From: Thalassobacillus pellis
Lineage (GTDB): Bacteria; Bacillota; Bacilli; Bacillales; Halobacillaceae
Reading direction: 5' to 3'
Length of the DNA: 64,000 nt
Assembly: GCF_016908295.1 (NCBI RefSeq)
Contig: NZ_JAFBDO010000001.1
Coordinates: 434,001 to 498,000, forward strand
Below the pieces are notes generated by a model. That model worked only from the letters and a program-made list of their open reading frames with translations, did no database searches and was not told where the DNA came from. The first letter of the stretch is position 1, and each line of letters starts with the position of its first letter. The position numbers and the translations under genes are program-made. This document shows positions 7,698-16,241 of this stretch, piece by piece.

Positions 7698-9152
7698 CTA
7701 GTTATCTATTTTGTGATCCCACGAAGTTTTCTTACCTGTCCGCAGGGCGTCCGCTACAAGTATACGCTCTCTTTGGCTTCGAGTGATTTTTTCTCGAATT
7801 TCTTTCAGGTCAAAGTTATCCATGATACGATCGCTGAACTCATTCAGTACATGCTTATAATTTTTGTTTTCTGCCAGATTGTTTATCTCTTGCGGGTCTG
7901 TCTCCAAATCGAACAGAAGGGGATTATGCTCATGAACATGAACATACTTATACCGGCCTTTTCTCAGCATGACCATCGGCTGAATAGGGCCTTCCCCGTA
8001 ATACTCGCAAATTGCTTCGTCTTTCCAATTATCGTCGTGTCCTTCCCTCAACAATTTCGCAAAACTGTCGCCATCCATTTCTGCTGTCCATTCGTCACGA
8101 TCGGGGACATCGGCGAGCTCCATGATGGTCGCTGCCAAATCCACAAGGGATACCACCTTTTGGACGCGTTTGCCTTGCGGAAACATGCCGGGTCTCGATA
8201 TAATCAGCGGAACTTTGGCAGCCGGGTCATAAAAAGTCCGTTTAAACCACATACCATGCTCTCCAAGCATTTCACCATGATCGCTTGTCACCATGATGAT
8301 CGTGTTGTCCATCATTTCCAACCGCTCAAGTTCACGGACAATCTGCCCGACTTTATCATCAAAATAAGTCACCATACCATAATAAGCACGGCGGTTTTTA
8401 TGTATTTCTTCCTCCGTCAGCTTACAAATATCACGTTCATGGTGCTTCTGTATCCACTGATTAAACGGATGCATGTCATCAAGCGGCCCTTCCGGAATCT
8501 CAGGCATCGGAATATCGGCATCTTCATACATTCGCCAGTATTCATCCGTAATGTGAAAAGGATCGTGAGGATGGAAATAAGAAGAGCACAGAAAGAACGG
8601 CCGTTGATTTTTCGTCCGTTTGAACGTACGGATTTGCTCTAGCGTGCGGTGAACGACTTTTTCATCATAATCAAGATTATTGTTGAGCTCAGAAACACCC
8701 GGGTTTTTTAAACGCTCCACCCCGGTTCCGTGGTTGTGGTAAACTCCTTCAGACCAGTCCGGTGTCAGGTCAAAGGCAGCTGTGTGGATTTCGGTCGTAA
8801 CCCTTTTTTCAAATCCGTGAAGCTGATCCGGACCGACGAAGTGCATCTTTCCTGCCAAAACAGTTTCATAGCCCCCTCTCCTGAGATGATGCAGGAAAGT
8901 CGGTGTATCGGCAGAAAGCTCAGAGCCATTATCAAAAATTTCTATCTCACTTATGTGCTTCCCAGACACAAACGATGCTCGCGACGGCGCACAAATCGGC
9001 GAATTGCAATACGCATTATCAAAAGTAACCCCGCTCTCTACCAGGCGGTCGATGTTCGGCGTCTTTACCGCCGGATGTCCCAGAGCAGCCACAACGTCTG
9101 GGGCCATCTGATCGGCCATGATCAGGACAATATTTGGTTTATTTTCATTCAT
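7698..9152 (-). CDS. betC: Cytoplasmic choline-sulfatase-like sulfatase
   Basis: A 484-residue type I sulfatase. I place the start at ATG 9152 (MNENKPNIVLIMADQ); GGGAAG is upstream and the longer frame from 9230 would begin inside the promoter. The formylglycine motif is C54-A-P-S-R58, and metal ligands appear in IVLIMADQ and VTSDHGEMLGEHG. The C terminus (PLLFDLETDPQEINNLAE, then SQRERILVADALRTGKKTSWD) matches the choline-sulfatase C-terminal domain, so choline-O-sulfate to choline plus sulfate is the likely reaction, feeding glycine betaine synthesis. No signal peptide, consistent with BetC. It is activated by the FGE encoded next to it. Other sulfate esters remain possible. Confidence 0.8.
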   Translation of the reverse strand: MNENKPNIVLIMADQMAPDVVAALGHPAVKTPNIDRLVESGVTFDNAYCNSPICAPSRASFVSGKHISEIEIFDNGSELSADTPTFLHHLRRGGYETVLAGKMHFVGPDQLHGFEKRVTTEIHTAAFDLTPDWSEGVYHNHGTGVERLKNPGVSELNNNLDYDEKVVHRTLEQIRTFKRTKNQRPFFLCSSYFHPHDPFHITDEYWRMYEDADIPMPEIPEGPLDDMHPFNQWIQKHHERDICKLTEEEIHKNRRAYYGMVTYFDDKVGQIVRELERLEMMDNTIIMVTSDHGEMLGEHGMWFKRTFYDPAAKVPLIISRPGMFPQGKRVQKVVSLVDLAATIMELADVPDRDEWTAEMDGDSFAKLLREGHDDNWKDEAICEYYGEGPIQPMVMLRKGRYKYVHVHEHNPLLFDLETDPQEINNLAENKNYKHVLNEFSDRIMDNFDLKEIREKITRSQRERILVADALRTGKKTSWDHKIDN

Positions 9153-9201
9153 TCCTATCACTTCCCTATTAAAAATCCAGTATCCTCTTAAACTTCCTGT
9201 T

Positions 9202-9230
9202 AGTTTATTACTTATGGCAGGGCTAGTCAA
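9202..9230 (-). promoter_or_regulatory. SigA-type promoter of the sulfatase-FGE operon
   Basis: On the minus strand TTGACT (9225-9230), a 17-bp spacer and TAAACT (9202-9207). The predicted start near 9195 supports the sulfatase ATG at 9152. Confidence 0.55.
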
Positions 9231-9260
9231 CGCTGCTTTCTAAAAATTCAAACAAATGGG

Positions 9261-9274
9261 TGGCAGATCTGCCA
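9261..9274. promoter_or_regulatory. Perfect 14-bp palindrome between divergent sulfatase and KduD-like genes
   Basis: TGGCAGATCTGCCA is a perfect palindrome in the divergent intergenic region, followed at once by TTTATACTAGTGTTTAG, which resembles the ACTAGTAT element found at the two GntR-controlled promoters (24282 and 30234). It is a candidate operator; the binding protein is unknown. Confidence 0.4.
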
Positions 9275-9384
9275 TTTATACTAGTGTTTAGAAGTTTATA
9301 AGCCTTCCGTACCTTGTCATCAGACAGAGAAAGTATTAAGGTACATACTTCATTGTCAAATACATAGGAAGAGAAGGTGATAGG

Positions 9385-10140
9385 ATGAAATTATTTGATC
9401 TGCACGGTAAAACAGCTCTAGTGACTGGGGGAAACCGTGGACTAGGCGGTGGCATGGCTGAAGGCTTGGCAGAAGCAGGCGCAGATATCGCGATTGTCCA
9501 AAGATCTGCAGAAGAAACAGAAGTTGCTCAATCTATCAGACAACTCGGCAGGAAATGCCAAACATTCTCCTTTGACCTGGCTGACTTTAATAAAATCTCC
9601 GAACTCGTTCAAAAAGTTGAAAAAGAGTTCGGACAGATTGATATTCTGGTAAACAACGCGGGTGTACAGCGACGCTCCCCTTCTGAAAGTTTTTCAGAAC
9701 AAGACTGGGATTTAGTAATGGACGTTAACGCGAAGTCTGTATTTTTTCTATGTCAGGCTGTTGGCAGGAAAATGATCGAGCGAGGGTACGGGAAAATTAT
9801 CAACATAGCCTCTTTGCTCTCTTTCCAGGGCGGATTAAATGTCCCTGCATACGCAGCAGGAAAAGGAGCCGTCGCACAGTTCACTAAATCTTTATCAAAT
9901 GAATGGGCCTCCAAAAACGTCAATGTGAATGCTATCGCGCCTGGTTATATGAGTACAGATATGAACACAGCCCTAATCAATGACGACACAAGAAACAGGC
10001 AGATTTTAGAGAGGATCCCTGCTGGCCGGTGGGGAAAACCCGAAGATATGGCAGGAGCAGCCGTTTTTCTGGCTTCCCATGCCTCTGATTATGTTAATGG
10101 AGAAATAATAACGGTAGATGGTGGATGGATGGGCAGATAA
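9385..10140 (+). CDS. KduD-like short-chain dehydrogenase
   Basis: A 251-residue SDR of the KduD (2-dehydro-3-deoxy-D-gluconate 5-dehydrogenase / 2-deoxygluconate 3-dehydrogenase) type. Visible: cofactor motif TGGNRGLGGG near residue 14, NNAG near 89, catalytic Ser in NIASLLS near 142, YAAGK near 157-161, and the family-typical C terminus ERIPAGRWGKPEDMAGAAVFLAS...YVNGEIITVDGGW. It would interconvert keto-sugar acids with NAD(H) on the route from uronic acids to 2-keto-3-deoxygluconate. It is alone on the plus strand, divergent from the sulfatase, and lies near the glucuronate genes. Substrate assignment is by resemblance only. Confidence 0.82.
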   Translation: MKLFDLHGKTALVTGGNRGLGGGMAEGLAEAGADIAIVQRSAEETEVAQSIRQLGRKCQTFSFDLADFNKISELVQKVEKEFGQIDILVNNAGVQRRSPSESFSEQDWDLVMDVNAKSVFFLCQAVGRKMIERGYGKIINIASLLSFQGGLNVPAYAAGKGAVAQFTKSLSNEWASKNVNVNAIAPGYMSTDMNTALINDDTRNRQILERIPAGRWGKPEDMAGAAVFLASHASDYVNGEIITVDGGWMGR

Positions 10141-10176
10141 TGCTTTTATAATTAGAACGATGTGCCTGTCCACCTA

Positions 10177-10240
10177 TGGCAAGCTTAAACGAAGCCATGC
10201 CGTTACGGCGTTTGTCACAGAGAAGACCGGCAAGGGCTAG
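10177..10240. repeat. Degenerate copy of the 121-bp repeat core
   Basis: GGCAAGCTTAAACGAAGCCA, then TGCCGTTACGGCGTTTGTCACAGAGAAGACCGGCAAG (shown in parts) aligns base for base with the centre of the repeat at 508-746 (ACAAGCTTAAGACGAGCCTC and so on). TTTGTCACAGAGA is identical apart from one base. It sits between the KduD-like gene and the terminator at 10271. Confidence 0.7.
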
Positions 10241-10270
10241 CAATCCTATTAAAATATCACAGACGAGTAA

Positions 10271-10314
10271 ACAGCCCTGCCGCATCCTTAACAGGAAATC
10301 GGCAGGGCTGTTTT
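10271..10314. terminator. Bidirectional rho-independent terminator
   Basis: Arms ACAGCCCTGCCG (10271-10282) and CGGCAGGGCTGT (10300-10311) with a T run on the plus strand. It separates the KduD-like gene from the convergent nuclease gene and can serve both. Confidence 0.88.
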
Positions 10315-10320
10315 TGCTAT

Positions 10321-13300
10321 TTATTCTTTATTGGATTTTTTCGGGTGGATCTGAGCGATGACAGGGTCATGGTCGCTCGCCCGCCCATGTGCTTCGGAAA
10401 AGTCTGCATTGATATTCACCGTATCAATTTTCGTACGGTGAGCCAGATTGTTGGTGACCAGAATATGGTCAAGCACCTGGGAATTCCCCTGGTAAATATA
10501 TGTGTACCGTTCATCTGCTGGAAGTTTTTCCATCATGTTCGTGAGAATGTCGCCTTCTAATAGCTCAATCGGCGCAGAGAATGGGAAATCATTCAAGTCA
10601 CCGAGCACAACGACGTTTGCCTTTGGATCGACTTCCAGTACGTCCTGTACAAATCCATTAACAACTTCAGCCTGTTCCAGACGCTGTTCTTCGCTTCCCA
10701 GTACAACTGGGTGCTCTGCTCCAAACAAGGCGCCATCCCCGCCTTTTGAATTAAAATGGTTGGCAACTACAATCACTCGCTCCCCGTTAAACATGAATTC
10801 AGCTGCCAAAGGTTTTCTAGAATCCTCGAAAGCTTCGTTCGTTGGATCGATACGGCCAGGGTTCAAGGTCAAGCCATCTTCCCCATATTCTACAGCCGTC
10901 GTTGCTTCACCATCTGGCTTATCGGGCATACGGACCCGCTCAGGATTATAAAGGAAACCGACACGGATGTTTCCACCCGGCTGACCGCCATCTTCCTTGT
11001 TTTCAGGAGCAATGTCCGTAAACTTATAAGTTGGTCCGCCTGCTGCTTCAATGGCATCGATCAAAGTGCGGTAGCTTTCATCTGCTTCGACAGTGCCATC
11101 ATCTGTCGGACCGCTGTTATCCTGCACTTCCACCAGTCCAATGATATCCGGTGCGTTCATATTATGGACCATTGTTTCAGCAATCCGCCCCACTTTTTCC
11201 GGGTCGGTTCCGGCATGGAAATTTTCCATGTTATACGTGGCTACCGTCATTTTCGGCTTCAATCCTTTTAACTTGGTAACTTCCGGTTCTGTACCTCCAT
11301 CCTGGAGTTCAGGAAAATCGCCGGTCGGCCGGATTTTGAAATTGCTGTAATCATAACTGACCACGCCAGTAATGCTTCCTTCGAAATAATCACCAGTTTT
11401 AGCGGTCAGATCATATCCTTCGACGTCAATCAGCATCCGCTCCGGATTGTAGTCATCCGGGGAAATCAACAATCCGCCAGCATCTGTCCGCAGCTGATCT
11501 TCACTGGTTGTCACAAAAACCGGCAGTTCATCGTATTTGATGGGTCCGCTGACTGTTGCATCATTCAGCTGAATCAGCATTCCTTCCAGGCTTTCATAAA
11601 AATCCAATCCATCCACAGCCGGGTCAAATTCAGTCATAGCATCGTTTTCAATAATTTCTGTCGGCTGCACCCTGTCTTCTGCAACGACCACCGGTTCGGG
11701 AATTGCAGCACCTGTATCCGTAACCGTTACATCGGCAGCAGTGATTTGTGTCGTTAGGAGGTCTTCCGCATCATCATAGCCATCCTCCCGCCACTCCTTC
11801 ACTTCCCCTGTCACCGATACAACATCGCCGAATTCCACTCCTGAGTTTCTTTTGTATACATAAATCCCTTCTGAGGTGGCGATATCGTCATCCGGAACCT
11901 GTGTCTGCATGTAGAACCCATCGTTGCCATCAAGTTTCGTGACAACTCCCTCAACATTTTCTACTTTATAGTTTTCATAAGGGGAGGTATGCCCTGCAGC
12001 CTGGATATCATGGATGTCCACTTCGTCCAATGGCTCAAGAATGGTGTAGTTGAATACCGCGACTTCACTCGTTTCTCCGTTGTTCCGGACAGCGACTGCC
12101 TTGATCGTCGTATCTGCTGTAAGTTCAATTGGTTGTTCATATAATGTACTTGCGGCCGTCGGTGTTGTTCCGTCAGTTGTGTATCGGATTTCTGCTTCTG
12201 GTTCATACGTTTTCAGTTCCACTTTTGTCCCCTCGAATACACCGCCGGACTCTGGGTCAGCTGTCACCGAAAATAAGACATCGATGACATCATCGGAATT
12301 TCTAGGGACCAGTTTATATTCACCATAACTGTATTCCACCACACCTTGGATGCGTTCATACGTTTCACCCGTTTCGAGTAAACCTTCCTGAACCGGAGTG
12401 ATGGTAAATGTTCCGCTCGCGTCTTTCGCTGTGTAATCCCCGTATTGGTTAACATCTGTAATTTCAACATCGCGAACAGCTACGAATTCGCCTTCGATCG
12501 TTTCCCCATTTCCTTCAGAAAAATCAGTTGCTGTGACAGACTGGGGTTCGGGGACACCTTTCCCTGCCTCAACAACCTTTACATTTGCGGAAGAAGTAAG
12601 GATCTGCTGCATGCCATAGTAATCAGACATTTCCCCTTGCACTTCCACGACATCCCCCGGCTGCATATTCAAACCAGGTGCCCGGACAATAATCCCAGCT
12701 GTTTCGTCTTTTATGTAAAGGTTTGTCTGCCCTCCGGCTTCAAAGGAAGCAGTCGCTGTTCCTTTCACTCTAACTACCGAACCATTTTCAACGTCTCTTG
12801 CTTCTGCTATTGATTGCAGTTCAACCGGATCTGTTTCGGGCATTTCATAGATTCCCAGATAATCAAAGGTATCTTTTGCAAAACTGTCCCATTCGATAGA
12901 AGGATCAAAAGCATCCGAAGGTTCGGAATCACCTTCCGTAACATCTGCATTGCGCACCAATGTCACATCGATCCCAAACTCAGCCGTACTTCCAACCTGG
13001 CCAATGGAATCAACAATATCTTCCTGCTGTTTCAGGACCACGGCATCGTTTCCATTAAAATTGGTAACGCCACTGACTGCATCCGCAACCCCCTGGAGCT
13101 GCTCTCCTGCAGAGTTATGAACGACTACATAAACCTCCCCGCTTTCAAGCATTCCCGAGAGTGTAAACGTACTCGTAGTACTTGTACTACCATTTGAATA
13201 TAGCTCTATCGTATACTGCGATAAATCGACAGGGCTGCCAGTCCCATTATAGATTTCCAGAGCTTTATTATAACCGCTACCCTCTACATACTCCGAAAAT

Positions 13301-13419
13301 AGCAGATTGTCAGCTGGATCTTCAGCCTGAGCCGGCATGACCGGACCGGCCATTGTACCAAGCAGCATGACAAAAATAAGCATAAGGCTTAAGATTCGAC
13401 TAGTAATGACTCTTTTCAT
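10321..13419 (-). CDS. Large secreted nuclease with lamin-tail, OB-fold and EEP domains
   Basis: About 1032 residues from ATG 13419 (GGAGG 8 nt upstream; the in-frame ATG at 13434 lacks a site). Order: signal peptide ending near PAQAE; lamin-tail domain (LLFSEYVEGSGYNKALEIYN); OB-fold region (VVRVKGTATASF); chitobiase/hexosaminidase-type C-terminal repeat (YTTDGTTPTAASTLYEQPI); second OB-like region; and an endonuclease/exonuclease/phosphatase domain with VATYNMENF, GLVEVQD, ANHFNSKGGDG, VVLGDLNDF and SDHDPV, giving the Mg-binding and catalytic residues. It should degrade extracellular DNA or RNA for nucleotides and phosphate. The protein is very acidic, as in salt-adapted secreted enzymes. 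No sortase motif or S-layer domain was seen, so it is probably released. Confidence 0.88.
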   Translation of the reverse strand: MKRVITSRILSLMLIFVMLLGTMAGPVMPAQAEDPADNLLFSEYVEGSGYNKALEIYNGTGSPVDLSQYTIELYSNGSTSTTSTFTLSGMLESGEVYVVVHNSAGEQLQGVADAVSGVTNFNGNDAVVLKQQEDIVDSIGQVGSTAEFGIDVTLVRNADVTEGDSEPSDAFDPSIEWDSFAKDTFDYLGIYEMPETDPVELQSIAEARDVENGSVVRVKGTATASFEAGGQTNLYIKDETAGIIVRAPGLNMQPGDVVEVQGEMSDYYGMQQILTSSANVKVVEAGKGVPEPQSVTATDFSEGNGETIEGEFVAVRDVEITDVNQYGDYTAKDASGTFTITPVQEGLLETGETYERIQGVVEYSYGEYKLVPRNSDDVIDVLFSVTADPESGGVFEGTKVELKTYEPEAEIRYTTDGTTPTAASTLYEQPIELTADTTIKAVAVRNNGETSEVAVFNYTILEPLDEVDIHDIQAAGHTSPYENYKVENVEGVVTKLDGNDGFYMQTQVPDDDIATSEGIYVYKRNSGVEFGDVVSVTGEVKEWREDGYDDAEDLLTTQITAADVTVTDTGAAIPEPVVVAEDRVQPTEIIENDAMTEFDPAVDGLDFYESLEGMLIQLNDATVSGPIKYDELPVFVTTSEDQLRTDAGGLLISPDDYNPERMLIDVEGYDLTAKTGDYFEGSITGVVSYDYSNFKIRPTGDFPELQDGGTEPEVTKLKGLKPKMTVATYNMENFHAGTDPEKVGRIAETMVHNMNAPDIIGLVEVQDNSGPTDDGTVEADESYRTLIDAIEAAGGPTYKFTDIAPENKEDGGQPGGNIRVGFLYNPERVRMPDKPDGEATTAVEYGEDGLTLNPGRIDPTNEAFEDSRKPLAAEFMFNGERVIVVANHFNSKGGDGALFGAEHPVVLGSEEQRLEQAEVVNGFVQDVLEVDPKANVVVLGDLNDFPFSAPIELLEGDILTNMMEKLPADERYTYIYQGNSQVLDHILVTNNLAHRTKIDTVNINADFSEAHGRASDHDPVIAQIHPKKSNKE

Positions 13420-13539
13420 GCACATAACCTCCATTTATACAAAATTTTGGTAAGTAAGCTTGCAACTTAAGTATAGAAGATTTTCAAAAAACCTCCTATT
13501 GATTTCCTGTAAAAAAGACAAGATAGGCCAAATATCACA

Positions 13540-13578
13540 CCCCAGGAGAACCAGAAAATTCCACCCCGGGAGAACCAG
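13540..13578. repeat. Short tandem motif CCCC(A/G)GGAGAACCAG
   Basis: CCCCAGGAGAACCAG at 13540-13554 and CCCCGGGAGAACCAG at 13564-13578, 24 bp apart, between the nuclease gene and spo0M. The first form recurs exactly at 24398-24412. Function unknown. Confidence 0.6.
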
Positions 13579-13619
13579 TATTTGGGAGTTGCAACATCCG
13601 TTCATCGTAGAAAGAAATG

Positions 13620-13648
13620 TGAATCCTTTTCCTGTATAATTTCGTATA
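13620..13648 (+). promoter_or_regulatory. SigW-like promoter of spo0M
   Basis: TGAATCCTTTT (from 13620) resembles the -35 TGAAACCTTTT of SigW-dependent promoters and is followed, after 17 bp, by CGTATA (13643-13648). The start would fall just upstream of AGGAGAGGAGGAG. Spo0M genes of relatives are known to use SigH and SigW. Confidence 0.5.
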
Positions 13649-13670
13649 ATCAAGGAGAGGAGGAGATAAC

Positions 13671-14432
13671 ATGTTTAAAAAACTATTAGCAAGTGTAGGC
13701 ATTGGTGCTGCAAAGGTTGATACGCAATTAGAGAAGGATCAATTTGTGCCAGGTGAAGACGTTCACGGTAAAGTGGTCATAAAAGGCGGCGATGTGGAGC
13801 AATCCATCGATTCCATCCACATTTTTCTCATGACGGAAGCCATCCGTGAAGTGGATGACAGAAAAGTGAAAGAAAAAGTGGTGCTCGAGAAATATCCAAT
13901 TTCCAATCAGTTGACTGTCAAAGAGGGAGAAACAAAAGAACTGCCATTTTCTATCAAACTTCCTTATCATGTGCCTGCCTCCCTTGGAAGACTTCCAATC
14001 TGGTTTGAAACTGGACTGGAGATTCCAATGGCTCTTGACCCCGAAGATAGAGATCCGATCAAAATAGCCCCGCACCCCTACATTAATAAAGTATTAGACG
14101 CATTGGAAAATAACCTGGGCTTTCACCTTAGAAAAGTGGAAATGGAAGCATCTAAACGCTTCGGATATGTGCAGGAATTCGAATTCACCCCGCGGGGAGA
14201 GTATCGCTCCTACTTAGATGAACTGGAAGTGATTTTCTTTTTACAGGAAAATCATGTCGATGTCATGCTTGAAGTAGACCGCCGTGCCCGAGGACTAGGA
14301 GGATTATTTGCTGAGGCATTAGAAATGGACGAAAGCCGGACGAAAGTCACGCTTACAAGCGGGGAACTGAATGGACCGTCAAGTGCTGTCGCACAGAAGC
14401 TGCAGCAAGCAATCGATCAATATAAAAAATAA
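13671..14432 (+). CDS. spo0M: Sporulation-control protein Spo0M
   Basis: A 253-residue arrestin-like protein of the SpoOM family. It begins MFKKLLASVGIGAAKVDTQL, and the first beta-sandwich contains VPGEDVHGKVVIKGG; the middle SLGRLPIWFETGLEIPMALDPEDRDPI and RAGLGGLF-like ARGLGGLFAEAL are characteristic. In Bacillus it modulates Spo0A-dependent sporulation and cell morphology. AGGAGGAG precedes the ATG. It is a single-gene unit with a SigW-like promoter and a strong terminator at 14491. Length is normal. Confidence 0.92.
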   Translation: MFKKLLASVGIGAAKVDTQLEKDQFVPGEDVHGKVVIKGGDVEQSIDSIHIFLMTEAIREVDDRKVKEKVVLEKYPISNQLTVKEGETKELPFSIKLPYHVPASLGRLPIWFETGLEIPMALDPEDRDPIKIAPHPYINKVLDALENNLGFHLRKVEMEASKRFGYVQEFEFTPRGEYRSYLDELEVIFFLQENHVDVMLEVDRRARGLGGLFAEALEMDESRTKVTLTSGELNGPSSAVAQKLQQAIDQYKK

Positions 14433-14490
14433 CGCATATGAGCTTTTGTTATGGTATGTGTAATAACTTGTAAAAAAGAGAATAGATTGA

Positions 14491-14526
14491 AAAACGTCTA
14501 GGTTCTGAGATCCTAGACGTTTTTTA
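14491..14526. terminator. Bidirectional terminator between spo0M and fra
   Basis: Arms AAAACGTCTAGG (14491-14502) and CCTAGACGTTTT (14512-14523), with a T run in the plus direction and AAAA before the left arm for the minus direction. Confidence 0.88.
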
Positions 14527-14611
14527 ATAGTTTATTACGTTAAACTCTCTACAGTCGGATGGACATCCTTCCCATCTATTCGTAGTCCTACTCCTTTTAT
14601 AAATTTTGCTG

Positions 14612-14980
14612 CTACCGCCAAAATTTCGTATATTCCGCTTTATCTTCCCTATTAAATTCAATCATTTTCTTAAGCAATTCATAATTTACAGGCTCTTTCC
14701 AGAGTATCCGAAACAACCCCTTCGTAGAGCTGTAGCCAGCTTGTTTAATATCGTCGGCAAATTGTGCAATGCCTGCTTCTTCAGGAGACACACTCAAATG
14801 GTGTTTAGCTGTGGAAAAGCCGATGATAAATGTGCCGTGATCGGAAAACATTGGCGTATTCCACTTAATTTCTGGTTCCAAATTCGGAAATTCATTAATA
14901 ACCCACGCCAAAATTTCCTTGGTTCGGTCACGGTGATCTGGGTCATCGATACCTGCTAAGTATGTTTCAAAAACTTCCAT
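14612..14980 (-). CDS. fra: Frataxin-like iron chaperone (DUF1801)
   Basis: A 122-residue protein closely resembling Bacillus subtilis Fra (YdhG), which delivers iron for Fe-S cluster and haem synthesis. I use ATG 14980 because GGAGGGAA lies just before it; the frame from 15016 would add 12 residues without a ribosome site. Characteristic segments: [52 protein letters not shown] and the C-terminal [16 protein letters not shown]. Conserved acidic residues could bind iron. Single-gene unit facing spo0M. Confidence 0.85.
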   Translation of the reverse strand: MEVFETYLAGIDDPDHRDRTKEILAWVINEFPNLEPEIKWNTPMFSDHGTFIIGFSTAKHHLSVSPEEAGIAQFADDIKQAGYSSTKGLFRILWKEPVNYELLKKMIEFNREDKAEYTKFWR

Positions 14981-15241
14981 GTCGTTCCCTCCTATAGTAA
15001 TGATCCCTTGTTCCATTAAATCATCGAAAAGTTACTAATATTATACCACTATCCTTTTAAAGAGAGGGGGATCTCAGTGGGGCGAAAAGTTCGGCTGGAT
15101 CCACATAATTTATAATCGTGCGCCTCATTGGACAAAGATCGCGATTACCTCGAAACAAAGATGCCTTACTTAATATTTTGGTAAACAAACTTTCATGTAT
15201 GTTAATCTAAATTTACAGAACTTATTTGGAGGAAATACCTT

Positions 15242-16108
15242 ATGTCTAATGAATATAACCTAGCTAATTCTGACTTTCATTCCTTAAGGACAGCCTCACA
15301 GAAGATGTTTGAAGTAATCAGTAAGCAGTTAAACGTCAATACAGCGTATGTAACAAAACGAGGGAAAAATGAAATGACCGTGCTCAGTTCCTATAATGAA
15401 AAGGAACAAATCATCCCCGAAGGATATTCTGTGGAGTATGGCGGTACATATTGTCGTCTGATCATTTCGAATGAAGAAGACGTGATGACCACTGCTAACC
15501 TGACAAAGGATGAAATCACCCGCCAGCTCGAAGTTACCGACCTGTTAAATGTGAAAGGTTTTCTTGGAGTGACCTTAAAAAACATGAAAGGCGAAGTTTT
15601 CGGAACCTTGTGTGTCATGGATAAAGAAGAAAAAGATTTCTCTGACGAAGATATCGAATATTTGAAATCGATGGCAGAGGTCATTTCCTATTTGATAGAG
15701 CTTGACCAGACGAAATTCAACATGGCATATATGAATGTGCCGATCGTACCAATCACAAAAGGTGTTTCTATCCTCACCATTCAAGGTATTATTGATGATT
15801 TCCGTGCTGAAAAAATCATGAGAGTGGTTCTGGATTATGCAGCGAGCAATGAAATTGACCACTTCATCATCGACCTTACCGGACTGGTCATTGTCGAAGG
15901 GATGTTCCCAAGAGTATTGATCGATATCGTGAACGCCCTTGAAGTTATGGGAAGCAAGACAATTATGACCGGGATCTCCCCTCAAGTTGCCCAACACGAA
16001 TATTTCGATCTCCAGCAATTACGTGAAAAAACAAAAACTGTCGCAAACCTCGAATCTGCGCTGGAATACATCGGGTTCCAGCTTATCGAACGAGAAACAA
16101 CACAATAA
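15242..16108 (+). CDS. GAF-STAS protein, RsbR-paralogue-like
   Basis: A 288-residue cytoplasmic protein with an N-terminal GAF sensor domain (about 15-155; CRLIISNEEDVMTTANL, FLGVTLKNMKGEVFGTLCVMD) and a C-terminal STAS domain (about 165-280; GVSILTIQGIIDDFRAEKIM, HFIIDLTGLVIVEG, IMTGISPQVAQHEYFD). The STAS part resembles RsbR-type stressosome proteins; the two threonines that RsbT would phosphorylate correspond to DLTG and MTGI. A GAF sensor suggests it senses a small molecule or redox state. TTGGAGGAAAT precedes the ATG. It stands alone, away from rsbS and rsbT. Confidence 0.8.
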   Translation: MSNEYNLANSDFHSLRTASQKMFEVISKQLNVNTAYVTKRGKNEMTVLSSYNEKEQIIPEGYSVEYGGTYCRLIISNEEDVMTTANLTKDEITRQLEVTDLLNVKGFLGVTLKNMKGEVFGTLCVMDKEEKDFSDEDIEYLKSMAEVISYLIELDQTKFNMAYMNVPIVPITKGVSILTIQGIIDDFRAEKIMRVVLDYAASNEIDHFIIDLTGLVIVEGMFPRVLIDIVNALEVMGSKTIMTGISPQVAQHEYFDLQQLREKTKTVANLESALEYIGFQLIERETTQ

Positions 16109-16137
16109 ACTGTATAACTGCATAATTGGTAATATCT

Positions 16138-16184
16138 GTTTCTCGCGGGGTGCTAAAGAAAGCACCCCGCGAGAAACATTTTTT
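16138..16184 (+). terminator. Terminator of the GAF-STAS gene
   Basis: A 17-bp arm GTTTCTCGCGGGGTGCT (16138-16154) pairs with 16161-16177, followed by ATTTTTTA. Confidence 0.92.
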
Positions 16185-16197
16185 ACCAGTACTAAAC

Positions 16198-16233
16198 AGA
16201 GCAGCAGTGGAATATTCCTCTGCTGCTCTTTTG
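16198..16233. terminator. Second terminator, also serving the alpha-glucuronidase operon
   Basis: Arms AGAGCAGCAG (16198-16207) and CTGCTGCTCT (16220-16229) with TTTT after on plus. Being right behind the stop of the minus-strand aguA gene it can also end that operon. Confidence 0.7.
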
Positions 16234-16241
16234 CTTAGGAT

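Noticed and set aside
7713-8642. 309-codon plus-strand open frame
   Set aside because: Lies wholly antisense to the sulfatase gene and shows no family features.
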